Shown: positions 26,195 to 34,086 of the stretch, piece by piece | Position numbering within the stretch: position 1 is the stretch's first letter | Layout: every line of letters starts with the position of its first letter | Source of the DNA: an uncultured Caulobacterales bacterium | GTDB taxonomy: Bacteria > Pseudomonadota > Alphaproteobacteria > Caulobacterales > Maricaulaceae | Direction of reading: 5' to 3' | Assembly: GCA_938001915.1 (NCBI GenBank) | Contig: CALLBD010000049.1 | Coordinates: 1-64,000 of the forward strand | Length of the DNA: 64,000 nt | Position numbers and translations under genes: made by a program | Notes under the pieces: model-generated | Told to the model about the DNA's origin: nothing | The model's database searches: none | Seen by the model: the letters and a program-made list of their open reading frames with translations, nothing else

Positions 26195-27175
26195 TTAAGC
26201 TGTCAAACTTTTCAGACCCGCAGCGGCCGCCTTTAACACGGCCAAAGCCATCGCGCCGCCCGTGCCGTCTCCAATGTTAAGTTCGAGATCAACAACAGGC
26301 GACAGACCTAAGCGAGACAATAGCGCATCATGCGCTGGTTCCGCAGACATGTGAGACGCAACGCAGTGATCCAGCGTCGACGGGTCAATGGCGTGCAATA
26401 TCGCCGCCGCCGTGCAGCTGACATAGCCATCTAGTAAAATTGGAATCCGTTGATGACGAGCCGCAAGAATCGCGCCGACAAGGCCCGCTATGTCTCGCCC
26501 GCCAAATATTCGCAGGATTTCTAACGGGTCAGAGGTTCTCCCCCGATTTCGGTTGATACCCGCTTCGACGGCTTCAATGCGGGCTGTCGCATTTTCGCCG
26601 CCCGCCCAATAATTCGCCGCTCCGCCAAATAGCGCGATATTCATCGCCGCTGCAGCCGTGGCAGCGCCCAATCCCGCCGCGCCCAAAATTATGACATCTG
26701 CACCTTCTGCGACCACTTCCATACCAAAGGCTATCGCAGCCGCGCACTCTCGTTCGGACAGGCTGTCTTCTTTGGTGAAATCCGCACTCGGAAACTCCAC
26801 GCCAAATTCATAGACTTTGAAGGCCGCGCCCAATTCGCCGGCAATGCCTCGCACGGCTGCAGCCCCCTCGGTCAAACTTGCGACGCGATGCTTCGAAGCC
26901 GACACAATATCTCCATCTCCAATTTGCGCGGCAACCCCGTGGGTTCCGCCGAAAACGGCAATTAAAGGCCGCGCTAAGCTCGGCAATGGCGCCCCCTGAC
27001 AGCTTGATATCAACGTCAAAGGACTTTCCAACCGTCCAATGGGACGAAGGCCATTGCCCAATATCTCGGCCTGCGCGGTCACATCTGTCAGGACTGCCGC
27101 ATCTAGAACAGGCATCGACCCAATCAAGGCCCTTATGTCCTCAAAGGGTTCGAGGTTTTTTTTAGACTCAGTCAT
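26195..27175 (-). CDS. cobT: Divergent CobT-like nicotinate-nucleotide-dimethylbenzimidazole phosphoribosyltransferase
   Basis: This is a 326-residue protein from the ATG at 27175; a TTG ten codons upstream is the weaker alternative. Family blocks can be followed: CQGAPLPSLARPLIAVFGG, GAAGLGAATAAAAM (where GIGNTT is usual), DPLEILRIFGGRDIAGLVGAI, LLDGYVSCTAAAIL and GLSPVVDLELNIGDGTGGAM. The catalytic Glu of the canonical GEGTGA motif is Asp here, and the GRGTG region reads WAGGENATA. The fold call is good, but classical CobT activity is uncertain. No other cobalamin genes are nearby. Confidence 0.75.
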   Translation of the reverse strand: MTESKKNLEPFEDIRALIGSMPVLDAAVLTDVTAQAEILGNGLRPIGRLESPLTLISSCQGAPLPSLARPLIAVFGGTHGVAAQIGDGDIVSASKHRVASLTEGAAAVRGIAGELGAAFKVYEFGVEFPSADFTKEDSLSERECAAAIAFGMEVVAEGADVIILGAAGLGAATAAAAMNIALFGGAANYWAGGENATARIEAVEAGINRNRGRTSDPLEILRIFGGRDIAGLVGAILAARHQRIPILLDGYVSCTAAAILHAIDPSTLDHCVASHMSAEPAHDALLSRLGLSPVVDLELNIGDGTGGAMALAVLKAAAAGLKSLTA

Positions 27176-27287
27176 GCAGTCGGCCTTAATTGGGGGGCGA
27201 ATCAAAAAATTAACTTTGATTACATTTTTATAGGTAAAGCATTCACACCTTAAATTCTTTTCAATTTATCCAATATAATGGAATTTC

Positions 27288-27833
27288 ATGCTGGCTAAAC
27301 TTCTTACAAACGTTGTTCTTATTGCGGGCACTGCTGTTGGCGGTGTTTTATATTTGGATTACCGCAATTCAAAATCAGAGGCCGCGCAAGGGGAGTCCCA
27401 ATCCGTAGCGGTGCAGTCTCGTCAAGCCGAGTCTAAAACGAAAACGAGGCCTCGGACATCGGCGTCAGTTGTTTCGATCCCTAAAAATGGCCGCACAGGA
27501 CAATATCATTACAAAGGGCGCGTGAACTCTGGCTATGTTGACTTCCTTGTAGATACGGGAGCCTCCTCTGTTGCGCTAACCTTGAAAGATGCGCGGCGCG
27601 CGGGCGTGAGAGAAGCCGACTTGAATTATAACGTACCCATCAGCACCGCGGGCGGAAGAAATTATGCCGCTCGTGTTTCCCTAGACCAAGTCGCCCTCGG
27701 CGGTATTATACTCAGAGACGTTGACGCCTTTGTGGTCAAAGAAGGTTTAGAAGTCTCCCTCTTAGGCATGACCTGGCTAGGGCAGCTACAAGAAGTCAGA
27801 GCCACGCCAAACGCGCTATTACTGAGATATTAA
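27288..27833 (+). CDS. Retropepsin-like aspartic protease, TIGR02281 type
   Basis: The 181-residue protein has an N-terminal hydrophobic anchor (residues 4-25), a Ser/Gln-rich linker and a retropepsin-like fold. The catalytic motif is VDFLVDTGASSVAL at about 84-97 and LEVSLLGMTWL near the end matches the conserved L-L-G-M-x-[WF]-L. Such clan AA proteases work as dimers in the periplasm; substrates are unknown. A TATAAT lies 9-14 bases before the ATG, so the message may have almost no leader. It overlaps the convergent TauE gene by 4 bases. Confidence 0.85.
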   Translation: MLAKLLTNVVLIAGTAVGGVLYLDYRNSKSEAAQGESQSVAVQSRQAESKTKTRPRTSASVVSIPKNGRTGQYHYKGRVNSGYVDFLVDTGASSVALTLKDARRAGVREADLNYNVPISTAGGRNYAARVSLDQVALGGIILRDVDAFVVKEGLEVSLLGMTWLGQLQEVRATPNALLLRY

Positions 27834-28678
27834 AACACGCCTGTTTTGCGCAGCATATTCAAGGCCACCAACGCGAGACATATACCAAAGATTCGGCGTA
27901 AAAGCGTGGCATCTAACCTATGCGCGAGTTTCACGCCCACCGGCACTAGAGGCCACGCAGCCAGGGTTATCAAGGCAAAGCCCAATCCATTGACATAACC
28001 CAGTGATCCAAAGGGCCGGCCCGGAACATTCAGTCCACTTAAGATAAACCCCACTGTCGCAGGCACAGCAATGAACAAACCAAAAGTCGCCGCCGTTCCG
28101 ATAGCGCGATGAATCGGCATCCCGCATAATGTCAGCAAGGGCACGGACAGCGACCCACCACCAATCCCCATCAGCGACGATAAAATCCCGACACTGCCCC
28201 CCGCTAAAATAGGCGCTGGGCCGCGCGGTACTCTGTCTCGGAACACAAAGTTAGGCCGCCCGAAGATAAATTGCAGCGCTACGATGACGGCGACCAGCGC
28301 AAATAACTGGGTCAGCGCGGCACTTGAGAGACGCGGCGCTATCCAAATCGCGGCGGCAAAAGACCCAACCCCAATCCAGAGCCCATAGCTTTGCCACCAT
28401 TTCGGCCACGGCCAAACCAGCGACATATCGACCGCGCCTTTGGCGTGATGCGCTCGCGTCGAACGCGCCGCATTGAGGATGATGACCGCCGCACTCGTCG
28501 CAACCGCGCAGTGCATCACAATATTGCCCGGTACGCCCAGCGCGCTAAACGCATAAAGCAAGGCGGGCACCATGACCGCTCCCCCGCCAATTCCAAATAA
28601 CCCTGCGGTTAAGCCTGCGACGCCGCCAACGCCTAAGAGCGCCAGAATAAGCGGCCAGTTCTGAAGGAGCAAATCCAC
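27830..28678 (-). CDS. TauE/SafE-family (sulfite exporter) membrane permease
   Basis: The 282-residue protein has eight or so hydrophobic segments and a duplicated glycine-rich motif: GLTAGLFGIGGGAVMVPAL early and ILSSLMGIGGGSLSVPLL in the second half. That duplication is the signature of TauE/SafE permeases, which move sulfite, sulfoacetate or similar organic anions. The GTG start abuts the dusA stop (TAG-GTG) with no gap. The link to dusA is probably positional only. Confidence 0.87.
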   Translation of the reverse strand: MDLLLQNWPLILALLGVGGVAGLTAGLFGIGGGAVMVPALLYAFSALGVPGNIVMHCAVATSAAVIILNAARSTRAHHAKGAVDMSLVWPWPKWWQSYGLWIGVGSFAAAIWIAPRLSSAALTQLFALVAVIVALQFIFGRPNFVFRDRVPRGPAPILAGGSVGILSSLMGIGGGSLSVPLLTLCGMPIHRAIGTAATFGLFIAVPATVGFILSGLNVPGRPFGSLGYVNGLGFALITLAAWPLVPVGVKLAHRLDATLLRRIFGICLALVALNMLRKTGVF

Positions 28679-29671
28679 CTAAGCCGCGCGTTGCAGCGCC
28701 AACATCGCGGTGACGCCCGCTTGGATAATCTCCGAGGGCTTGTCCTTGCGGCCTAAACTTTCCGAAAGCGTCCGCCGCCAAACCCGTGCGCCCGCTTGTC
28801 CGGCAAATAATCCCATAACATGGCGAATGAGCGCTTTTGTCGAGCGGTCACTGTCCTCGCGGCGCTGCGCATACCCCATAAGGCGCTCGGCAATTTCTAA
28901 GCGTGACGGCGCAAATACGTCTCTGCCATACCAGCGCCCATCGACCTCTGTCAGAATCCAAGGCGTATTATAGGCGGCGCGGCCAAACATGGCCCCGTCC
29001 AGCTTATCCCCCATAACCTCTGACGCGTGTGACACATCCGTGAGCTGTCCATTGATGATGATTTTGAGCTCGGGAAATCTCGCTTTCATCGCGTGAACCA
29101 AGTCATAATTAATTGGCGGAATGGTGCGGTTATCTTTGGGCGATAGGCCTTTCAACCAGGCCTTGCGCGCATGGATGATAAAAGTCTCACAGCCTGCCCC
29201 CGCCACTGTTTCAATAAAGGCGGGCAAAGTCGTCTCGACCGATTGGTCATCAATCCCAAGGCGGCATTTGACGGTAACTTCGACCTCAGTCGCGCCGTTC
29301 ATGGCGGTGACGCAGTCAGCGACTAAGTCAGGTTCGGCCATTAGGCACGCCCCAAACCGCCCTGCCTGTACGCGGTCTGAAGGGCAGCCAACATTGAGAT
29401 TGACCTCATCATAGCCATAGCTCGCGCCGATTTCTGTGGCGCGCGCCAGCTTATCAGGGTCGCTCCCGCCAATCTGCAAGGCGACGGGATATTCAATCGC
29501 GTCAAAGCCTAGCAATCGGTCTCGCGGACCGTGAATGACCGCGTCGGCGACCACCATTTCGGTATAAAGCCGCGTATGCGCCGAGAGCTGACGGTGGAAC
29601 CACCGGCAATGCCGATCCGTCCAATCCATCATGGGCGCAACACTTACTGTAAAGTTTTGATTTTTGGTCAT
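28679..29671 (-). CDS. dusA: tRNA-dihydrouridine synthase A
   Basis: This 330-residue FMN enzyme reduces uridine at positions 20/20a of tRNA. It opens with VSVAPMMDWTDRHCRWFHR, the DusA-type N terminus, and carries the catalytic Cys96 in NLNVGCPSDRVQAGRFG, TVKCRLGIDD and INGQLTDVSHASEVM. The length fits the family. Its 5' end is a documented attachment hotspot for genomic islands and prophages, and an integrase remnant lies about 170 bp upstream of it here. Confidence 0.94.
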   Translation of the reverse strand: MTKNQNFTVSVAPMMDWTDRHCRWFHRQLSAHTRLYTEMVVADAVIHGPRDRLLGFDAIEYPVALQIGGSDPDKLARATEIGASYGYDEVNLNVGCPSDRVQAGRFGACLMAEPDLVADCVTAMNGATEVEVTVKCRLGIDDQSVETTLPAFIETVAGAGCETFIIHARKAWLKGLSPKDNRTIPPINYDLVHAMKARFPELKIIINGQLTDVSHASEVMGDKLDGAMFGRAAYNTPWILTEVDGRWYGRDVFAPSRLEIAERLMGYAQRREDSDRSTKALIRHVMGLFAGQAGARVWRRTLSESLGRKDKPSEIIQAGVTAMLALQRAA

Positions 29672-29843
29672 TTTTTGTTATGTTTTATTTACTTAAAACG
29701 GAAACCCTTTAACTCAAATTGCCGCCGCATCACCCTTATTACCGTCACGTCTCGCTGGCTCTGCACTTAGTTGATTTTTACATCGTAAAATTCAACCGAT
29801 TGCACACATTATACCAACAATCCTAATACTCAACTCAGGAAAC

Positions 29844-30157
29844 TACTGCGTACAAATTAGACGCAAGGGTTAGTATGCCTCAAAACATTCAGACGCAAGG
29901 CCGATGCTTACGCTTGGGCGCTAAAAGCAGAGCGAGGCTCCGACCAAGGTCGAGCCATCAAACCTCCAAAGATAACTGGCTATAACACCTTAGGTCAGCT
30001 CATAGATTTATACATCTTGTGTAGGCTGAACGTTAGAAAACCATCAGGGGGATCTAATGTTGTAGTGCTGCGAACTCTGCGCAAGGTGATTGATACTAAA
30101 GAATCACGAGCCCATCTGCCGGCTTTGGTCATTGAACAGGTAGACTGGATGCAGTGA
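29844..30157 (+). pseudogene. Decayed tyrosine-recombinase (phage-type integrase) N-terminal fragment
   Basis: The plus strand encodes YCVQIRRKG (29844-29870) followed by a stop. After a frame change it encodes KTFRRKADAYAWALKAERG, then TGYNTLGQLIDLYI and KPSGGSNVVVLRTLRKVI, from 29882 to a TGA at 30155. This order (xWRVQIRRKG, TFxTKxxAxxWAxxxE, TLGxLIxxYI, then KPIGRSKxxVL) is the N-terminal SAM-like half of dusA- and phage-type integrases. The catalytic domain is missing and no start codon is evident. It is therefore a relic. The interval 29672-29843 before it holds only the dusA promoter region. Confidence 0.72.
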
Positions 30158-30209
30158 TTTGTCTCCGGTTTTGCGTTCGGGACATGGAAATTGCGGTGCA
30201 TATTTTCTA

Positions 30210-30279
30210 ATGGCGCCCGGAAAAAGTAAACCAGAGCGCCATGAGGCCGCGACGGTCAGGTTTAAACAACCTGACCGTC
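30210..30279. repeat. Two adjacent stem-loops between integrase relic and DUF417 gene
   Basis: ATGGCGC (30210-30216) is repeated inverted as GCGCCAT at about 30237-30243. Next to it GACGGTCAGGTT (30251-30262) pairs perfectly over 12 bp with AACCTGACCGTC (30268-30279) around a 5-base loop. The second lies 16 bp after the DUF417 stop. Neither is followed by a T-run on either strand, so a factor-dependent terminator, an mRNA 3' end stabiliser or a leftover of the mobile element are the options. Confidence 0.5.
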
Positions 30280-30294
30280 TGTATTGGGGCTTTG

Positions 30295-30816
30295 TTAAGC
30301 CGTGCGAGCGATGCGCTTGAGCGCATCACCGGTGAGGAAAACAGCACTTGCCAGCAGAACGATATCTTTTAACAAGAACTGACCAGGAACGACTGAGAGG
30401 GCCGGAAAACCGCCCAGGCTAGCTTCCCAAACAGGCGCCGTCAAAAGATAGCTTGACGTGACAAAGAATGTCCCAAGCGCGCCGAGAGCCCCGACAAGTG
30501 CGAGCTTTGGAAACTTTGCGCCTAGGGCAATGATCACAGCCAAAGTGATTTCAGTTGCGCCGATAAGGTTAGATGCGCCTTGCAGGCTGAATACGCTATA
30601 TAACCAAGATGTTAGTGGGCTGGAGGCGACGAGGCCTTCAATGGCGCCTGCTTCATAGGCGGTAAATTTCATGGCACCGATCCAGCCCAGAACCGTGGCG
30701 CCTGTAAAGCGAAGTGCGTTCACACCGATATTGCTGATTTTTTCACCCAGCGCGTTGATTTGCGTCGCTGAATATCCGGCAGTTTTTGTGTCAGAGAATG
30801 TTGCTGAGATGGTCAT
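30295..30816 (-). CDS. DUF417 (YkgB/RclC-like) inner-membrane protein
   Basis: The 173-residue protein has four hydrophobic segments. Its family blocks include RFTGATVLGWIGAMKFTAYE, NLIGATEITLAVII, GTFFVTSSYLLTAP and GQFLLKDIVLLASAVFLTGDALKR. DUF417 includes RclC/YkgB of the Escherichia coli reactive-chlorine rcl operon. The ATG is preceded by AAAGGA at a spacing of 8. Two copies of the shared operator lie 26 and 98 bp upstream of the start, so it is a likely target of the TetR regulator at 33217-33768. Confidence 0.85.
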   Translation of the reverse strand: MTISATFSDTKTAGYSATQINALGEKISNIGVNALRFTGATVLGWIGAMKFTAYEAGAIEGLVASSPLTSWLYSVFSLQGASNLIGATEITLAVIIALGAKFPKLALVGALGALGTFFVTSSYLLTAPVWEASLGGFPALSVVPGQFLLKDIVLLASAVFLTGDALKRIARTA

Positions 30817-30837
30817 GATAGTGTCCTTTAGTAATAA

Positions 30838-30847
30838 ACCGAATGGT
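30838..30847. promoter_or_regulatory. Shared TetR-type operator, copy 1 (proximal to DUF417 gene)
   Basis: ACCGAATGGT, within TAAACC-GAAT-GGTCAAG, is one of six ACC-N4-GGT sites in the accessory region. Its centre is 26 bp upstream of the DUF417 ATG. Confidence 0.6.
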
Positions 30848-30909
30848 CAAGAATGAATTTAAAAAAATGCAGTTCGATGACTGCGATGAATGTGATATAC
30901 CCATTATAA

Positions 30910-30919
30910 ACCAATTGGT
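30910..30919. promoter_or_regulatory. Shared TetR-type operator, copy 2 (distal to DUF417 gene)
   Basis: ACCAATTGGT is a perfect palindrome, flanked as TAAACC-AATT-GGTCAAC. It lies 72 bp (about seven helical turns) from copy 1, which puts both on the same DNA face. Confidence 0.65.
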
Positions 30920-31014
30920 CAACTATTCTTAGATCACGAAGCTGTGAGGTCGAAAAATATCTTCTCTCCCAATCTCACTTGGCATTTTGATTCACCTACC
31001 GCATGGGTAGGGTA

Positions 31015-31626
31015 TTAGGCGGTTCCATCGTTCAGAATCACGGAAATTTGACGCTTTAATGCGGGCAAAACCTCACTCTCATACCAAGGGTTACGCTTGA
31101 GCCATCGATTATTTCTTGGACTCGGGTGAGGCATGACGAGTCTTGCGGGCATATAGTCCTTCCATCTTGAGACACGTTCGGTGAGCGTTACTTTCTCTCC
31201 ATCATTGATGTGCCAATCGATCGCGTATTGCCCGATGATTAAAGTGAGCTCTACGCCTTTAAAACTGTTCAGAAGTTGGGTTCTCCATAGCGCCGCACAT
31301 TCTGGGCGCGGCGGAAGATCACCACTCTTTCCTGTTCCCGGAAAACAAAATCCCATAGGCAGGATAGCGATCGCCTTGGGATCGTAGAAAACCGTATCGG
31401 AAATTCCCATCCAATCTCGTAATCTAACGCCTGACGGATCATCAAAAGGAATTCCCTTTTTATGCGTGATCCGTCCGGGGGCTTGGCCCACAATTAGAAT
31501 TTTGGAGCTAGGGTCGCCTTGCAATATAGGCTTTGGGCCAAGTGGGAGGTCTTCGCAGGCCGTGCAATTTCTAACTGAGTTAATGAGTTCACGCAGGTCA
31601 TCATCAGACGGTTGAGACAGTGTCAC
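31015..31626 (-). CDS. Uracil-DNA glycosylase-superfamily protein
   Basis: This 203-residue protein has ILIVGQAPGRITHKKG as the UDG motif A region, then FDDPSGVRLRDWMGI, and HPSPRNNRWLKRNPWY as motif B with the conserved His. CTACEDLPLG near the N terminus has a Cys pair but not the four-Cys pattern of iron-sulfur UDGs. It belongs to the UDG-like proteins of uncertain specificity, with base excision of uracil or other lesions assumed. It is not coupled to its neighbours and has no shared operator. Confidence 0.82.
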   Translation of the reverse strand: MTLSQPSDDDLRELINSVRNCTACEDLPLGPKPILQGDPSSKILIVGQAPGRITHKKGIPFDDPSGVRLRDWMGISDTVFYDPKAIAILPMGFCFPGTGKSGDLPPRPECAALWRTQLLNSFKGVELTLIIGQYAIDWHINDGEKVTLTERVSRWKDYMPARLVMPHPSPRNNRWLKRNPWYESEVLPALKRQISVILNDGTA

Positions 31627-31661
31627 AAAGACCTCCTAGGGCGGCTTCTCCTATATTCTTA

Positions 31662-32078
31662 TCACAATACCGACTGTGCACCAATGACAAGTACGGCAAG
31701 CCATGACAGAAGGTAAACAGGTGTGCGCAAATACGGAATACCCAGGATGTACACTACCGCATGAGCGACGCGAGCAAAGAAAAAGATCATCGCCCACTGA
31801 GCCACTACAGGTATGATAGTGGCGTCAGATTTGGCAAAATAGGCGGCCGCTAAAACAACCGCGATAAAGGCCGGCATCGTTTCCACCATGTTGAGGTGCG
31901 CGCGCTGCGCCCTTTGCGCCCATAATGGGGGTTCGGGTTGTTTAGCAGGAAAACCTTCTGGGTAATTATTTAAAAATGTGGGAAGTCCCCAAGTAAACAG
32001 CCTTGCCAGGATGTAGGGCGTCCAAAGTAAGATGGTAAGTAGGCCGCTAAGCGCTAAAAAGTAAAATGCAGTGTCCAT
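31662..32078 (-). CDS. MAPEG-family membrane protein
   Basis: This 138-residue protein has four hydrophobic helices. QRAQRAHLNMVETMPAFIAVVL is the characteristic MAPEG segment with Asn/Glu in helix 2, and FFFARVAHAVVYILGIPYLRT is the helix 3-4 signature. MAPEG proteins include microsomal glutathione transferases; most bacterial members are uncharacterised. A link to the nearby glutaredoxin and glutathione genes is conceivable. The start is 38 bp downstream of an inverted repeat (32106-32127) unlike the TetR operators. Confidence 0.85.
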   Translation of the reverse strand: MDTAFYFLALSGLLTILLWTPYILARLFTWGLPTFLNNYPEGFPAKQPEPPLWAQRAQRAHLNMVETMPAFIAVVLAAAYFAKSDATIIPVVAQWAMIFFFARVAHAVVYILGIPYLRTPVYLLSWLAVLVIGAQSVL

Positions 32079-32105
32079 GATGTCCCCCTGAACGATATAG
32101 TTATA

Positions 32106-32127
32106 AACGAATTAAACAAAATTCGTT
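32106..32127. promoter_or_regulatory. Inverted repeat upstream of the MAPEG gene
   Basis: AACGAATT (32106-32113) and AATTCGTT (32120-32127) are exact inverted copies around AAACAA. The centre is about 39 bp before the MAPEG ATG, a typical operator position. It could bind the AraC protein encoded just upstream or another dimeric regulator. Confidence 0.4.
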
Positions 32128-32215
32128 GGGGCCAGTTGCTCACCACAGCAACTTATATCAAGCCATTGATTTTAATGCGACATCACCTGCAAAGTAAAAG
32201 AGACAATATGCAAAA

Positions 32216-33142
32216 TTACATCATAGTTTGGCGATATTTGGACGGAGAGACTTTGAACCTTTCCTTGAAGGCGCGCGTGAAGGCTGCAGGGGACCGATAG
32301 CCCGATAGTTTCGCAATCTCTTGGATACTGTCACTTGATCCATGGAGCCTCGCCAGAGCCTTTTGCATGCGCCACTCCGAAACATATGTCATCGGCCCCA
32401 TATCCAACAACTCACTGAAACGTCTGGCGAACCGGCTACGAGACATTCCGACTTCTGATGCCAAGTTTTCAACCGACCAATGAAATGCGGGGTTCGCATG
32501 AATAAGGCCAATTGAACGGCCGATTTGCTTATCGCTGAAAGCGGCTAATATCCCTTTAAGCTTGTCATTTTTTTCAAAATTTATTCTTAATAGCTCTATG
32601 AACATGACTTCTGACATCCGAATGACAGACGCCTGAATTGCCAATTGAGATGAATAAACTTGCCGAATAAGTAGCTCCACAATATTATCAAGCATTGCGT
32701 TAGAAGCCCGCTCGCTTTGCGTAACTATCTGGCATTTTGGAAGCTCACTGAGCAAGGGATGGTCCGCGTCCGTCCGAAATGTAAAATGCCCACAAACAAG
32801 TTTTGTTTTCGCCGTTTCATCGCCCTCACCCAAGACGAGCACTCCCTTGCCATCATATCCTACGTCTTCGAGAAGTGTTTCAAGTTTGGGAGCCTTTTCA
32901 TAATCTTTATCATAGAGAACGTGGGAGGTGCCGCCTGAGATAATTATCATGTCTCCCGCCGAAAGATTGTGCTCCTCGTCAGTATCAATTCTGACGTTAA
33001 GCTGGCCTTGAACAACCATATGAAATCGCGCGGCTTGTTTATGTTCCGGGACTTTAACGCTCCATGGTTTTGAAAAATCCGTACGGAAATAAAACACGCC
33101 TTTTAGATTTAAAGTGTCAAGAATATCGCTGAGAATGTCCAT
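32216..33142 (-). CDS. AraC-family regulator with N-terminal cupin domain
   Basis: The 308-residue protein has an N-terminal cupin-type sensor domain (residues about 1-180; HMVVQGQLNVRI, LSAGDMIIISGGTSHVL). Its two-helix-turn-helix AraC domain is at about 205-305, with ASEVGMSRSRFARRF, then IQEIAKLSGYRSPAAFTRAF and SPSKYRQ. This architecture, opening with MDILSDIL, is shared by RclR-type regulators and many others. Its targets are unknown; the MAPEG gene downstream, DUF417 and the flavoprotein genes are candidates. It lies 74 bp after the TetR gene on the same strand. Confidence 0.9.
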   Translation of the reverse strand: MDILSDILDTLNLKGVFYFRTDFSKPWSVKVPEHKQAARFHMVVQGQLNVRIDTDEEHNLSAGDMIIISGGTSHVLYDKDYEKAPKLETLLEDVGYDGKGVLVLGEGDETAKTKLVCGHFTFRTDADHPLLSELPKCQIVTQSERASNAMLDNIVELLIRQVYSSQLAIQASVIRMSEVMFIELLRINFEKNDKLKGILAAFSDKQIGRSIGLIHANPAFHWSVENLASEVGMSRSRFARRFSELLDMGPMTYVSEWRMQKALARLHGSSDSIQEIAKLSGYRSPAAFTRAFKERFKVSPSKYRQTMM

Positions 33143-33216
33143 AAGCTACTCTTCCTTCTTTTTTGACTTGGGCCTTGGGCCAAGCGTGGCATAGAAAAGC
33201 CAACTAAATGCGAGTT

Positions 33217-33768
33217 TTACAGCAAGGTAAGCGTCTGCGCTTGAATGGCTTTAAGTACCGTCTTAGTACCGCCTGATTTTATAATGACACGCCCCCCGAA
33301 ATAGGTTGTCCAAATCAATTCCGCCTTATCCGCGGCTTTGGTATCTTTCACCGCTACGGCAATGGCATCCCTCATGCGCTGCAGACTGCCTTGAACGAGC
33401 TTTTCTGTGGGGATGTCAAATGGAGCCTGATCAACAGCGGCATTACAAAGAAGGCACCCCCAACGTCCCCGCTTTGTTTCGGCGGAATCAACCAGGCCCT
33501 GCATAAGGGCGCTTATACGTTCGCCTCCTGTCAGACCTTCATTGCGCAACATAGCAACACCATCTGAGACATTGCCTTTATCATATTTAGCCAAAGCTTG
33601 GAGGTAAAGAGACCGCTTATCTCCAAAGGCCGCGTATAAACTTCCTTTTTTAAGCCCCGTTGCTTTCATTATATCGGCGTAAGAGGCCCCCTCGTAACCG
33701 TGCTCCCAAAATACATCCTGCAGGGCAGTTAAAACGTCATCATTATCAAATTCGCGTGGTCGACCCAT
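33217..33768 (-). CDS. TetR/AcrR-family repressor with a CxxC in the sensor domain
   Basis: The 183-residue protein has the usual N-terminal helix-turn-helix (GYEGASYADIMKATGLKKG, then SLYAAFGDKRSLYLQAL). The C-terminal domain carries GRWGCLLCNAAVD, with Cys at about 105 and 108, close in position to the redox-active Cys106 of NemR. That suggests, but does not prove, sensing of oxidants or electrophiles. It is divergent from a secreted-protein gene. Two copies of the six-copy operator lie in the shared promoter region, one of them 54 bp upstream of its own ATG, so autorepression is likely. Confidence 0.9.
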   Translation of the reverse strand: MGRPREFDNDDVLTALQDVFWEHGYEGASYADIMKATGLKKGSLYAAFGDKRSLYLQALAKYDKGNVSDGVAMLRNEGLTGGERISALMQGLVDSAETKRGRWGCLLCNAAVDQAPFDIPTEKLVQGSLQRMRDAIAVAVKDTKAADKAELIWTTYFGGRVIIKSGGTKTVLKAIQAQTLTLL

Positions 33769-33817
33769 TTCAAGGCTCCTTTGTTTAACTCACATAACTG
33801 TGACTACAACATACTTG

Positions 33818-33827
33818 ACCGTTCAGT
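33818..33827. promoter_or_regulatory. Shared TetR-type operator, copy 3 (upstream of tetR gene)
   Basis: ACCGTTCAGT sits inside a longer perfect palindrome, TACTTGAC-CGTTCA-GTCAAGTA. Here GGT is replaced by AGT but the outer TTGAC/GTCAA arms are intact. Confidence 0.65.
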
Positions 33828-33912
33828 CAAGTAATGTATTTAGGCCGTAAGCGATAAAAATCAACCCTATTAGAAAGACATCACACAGTTTGTAGGTTTC
33901 AACCCAATATTG

Positions 33913-33922
33913 ACCAAACGGT
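33913..33922. promoter_or_regulatory. Shared TetR-type operator, copy 4 (between tetR and secreted-protein gene)
   Basis: ACCAAACGGT, flanked as TTG-ACC-AAAC-GGTAAT, is 95 bp from copy 3. The whole 318-bp gap (33769-34086) otherwise holds only a weak in-frame N-terminal extension from 33937 that I do not favour. Confidence 0.6.
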
Positions 33923-34086
33923 AATGAATAAAAGAGATGAAAATGAAAGAGAGACACTATCAGAAAACGGCCTTCACGCAGACGACGCCAGCTCTACCAG
34001 CTCATCTCAAGCACACAAACGGTACTCAGGCTGATTCCCCTTCCCTACACGCCAAGCCAAGTTCAAAAATTTTTAAGGAAAATCCA

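Noticed and set aside
33937-34086. 50-residue extension of the secreted protein
   Set aside because: It would bury the signal peptide. The ATG at 34087 has its own AAGGAAA and signal sequence. Operator copy 4 lies just before 33937, so the extension is not impossible.
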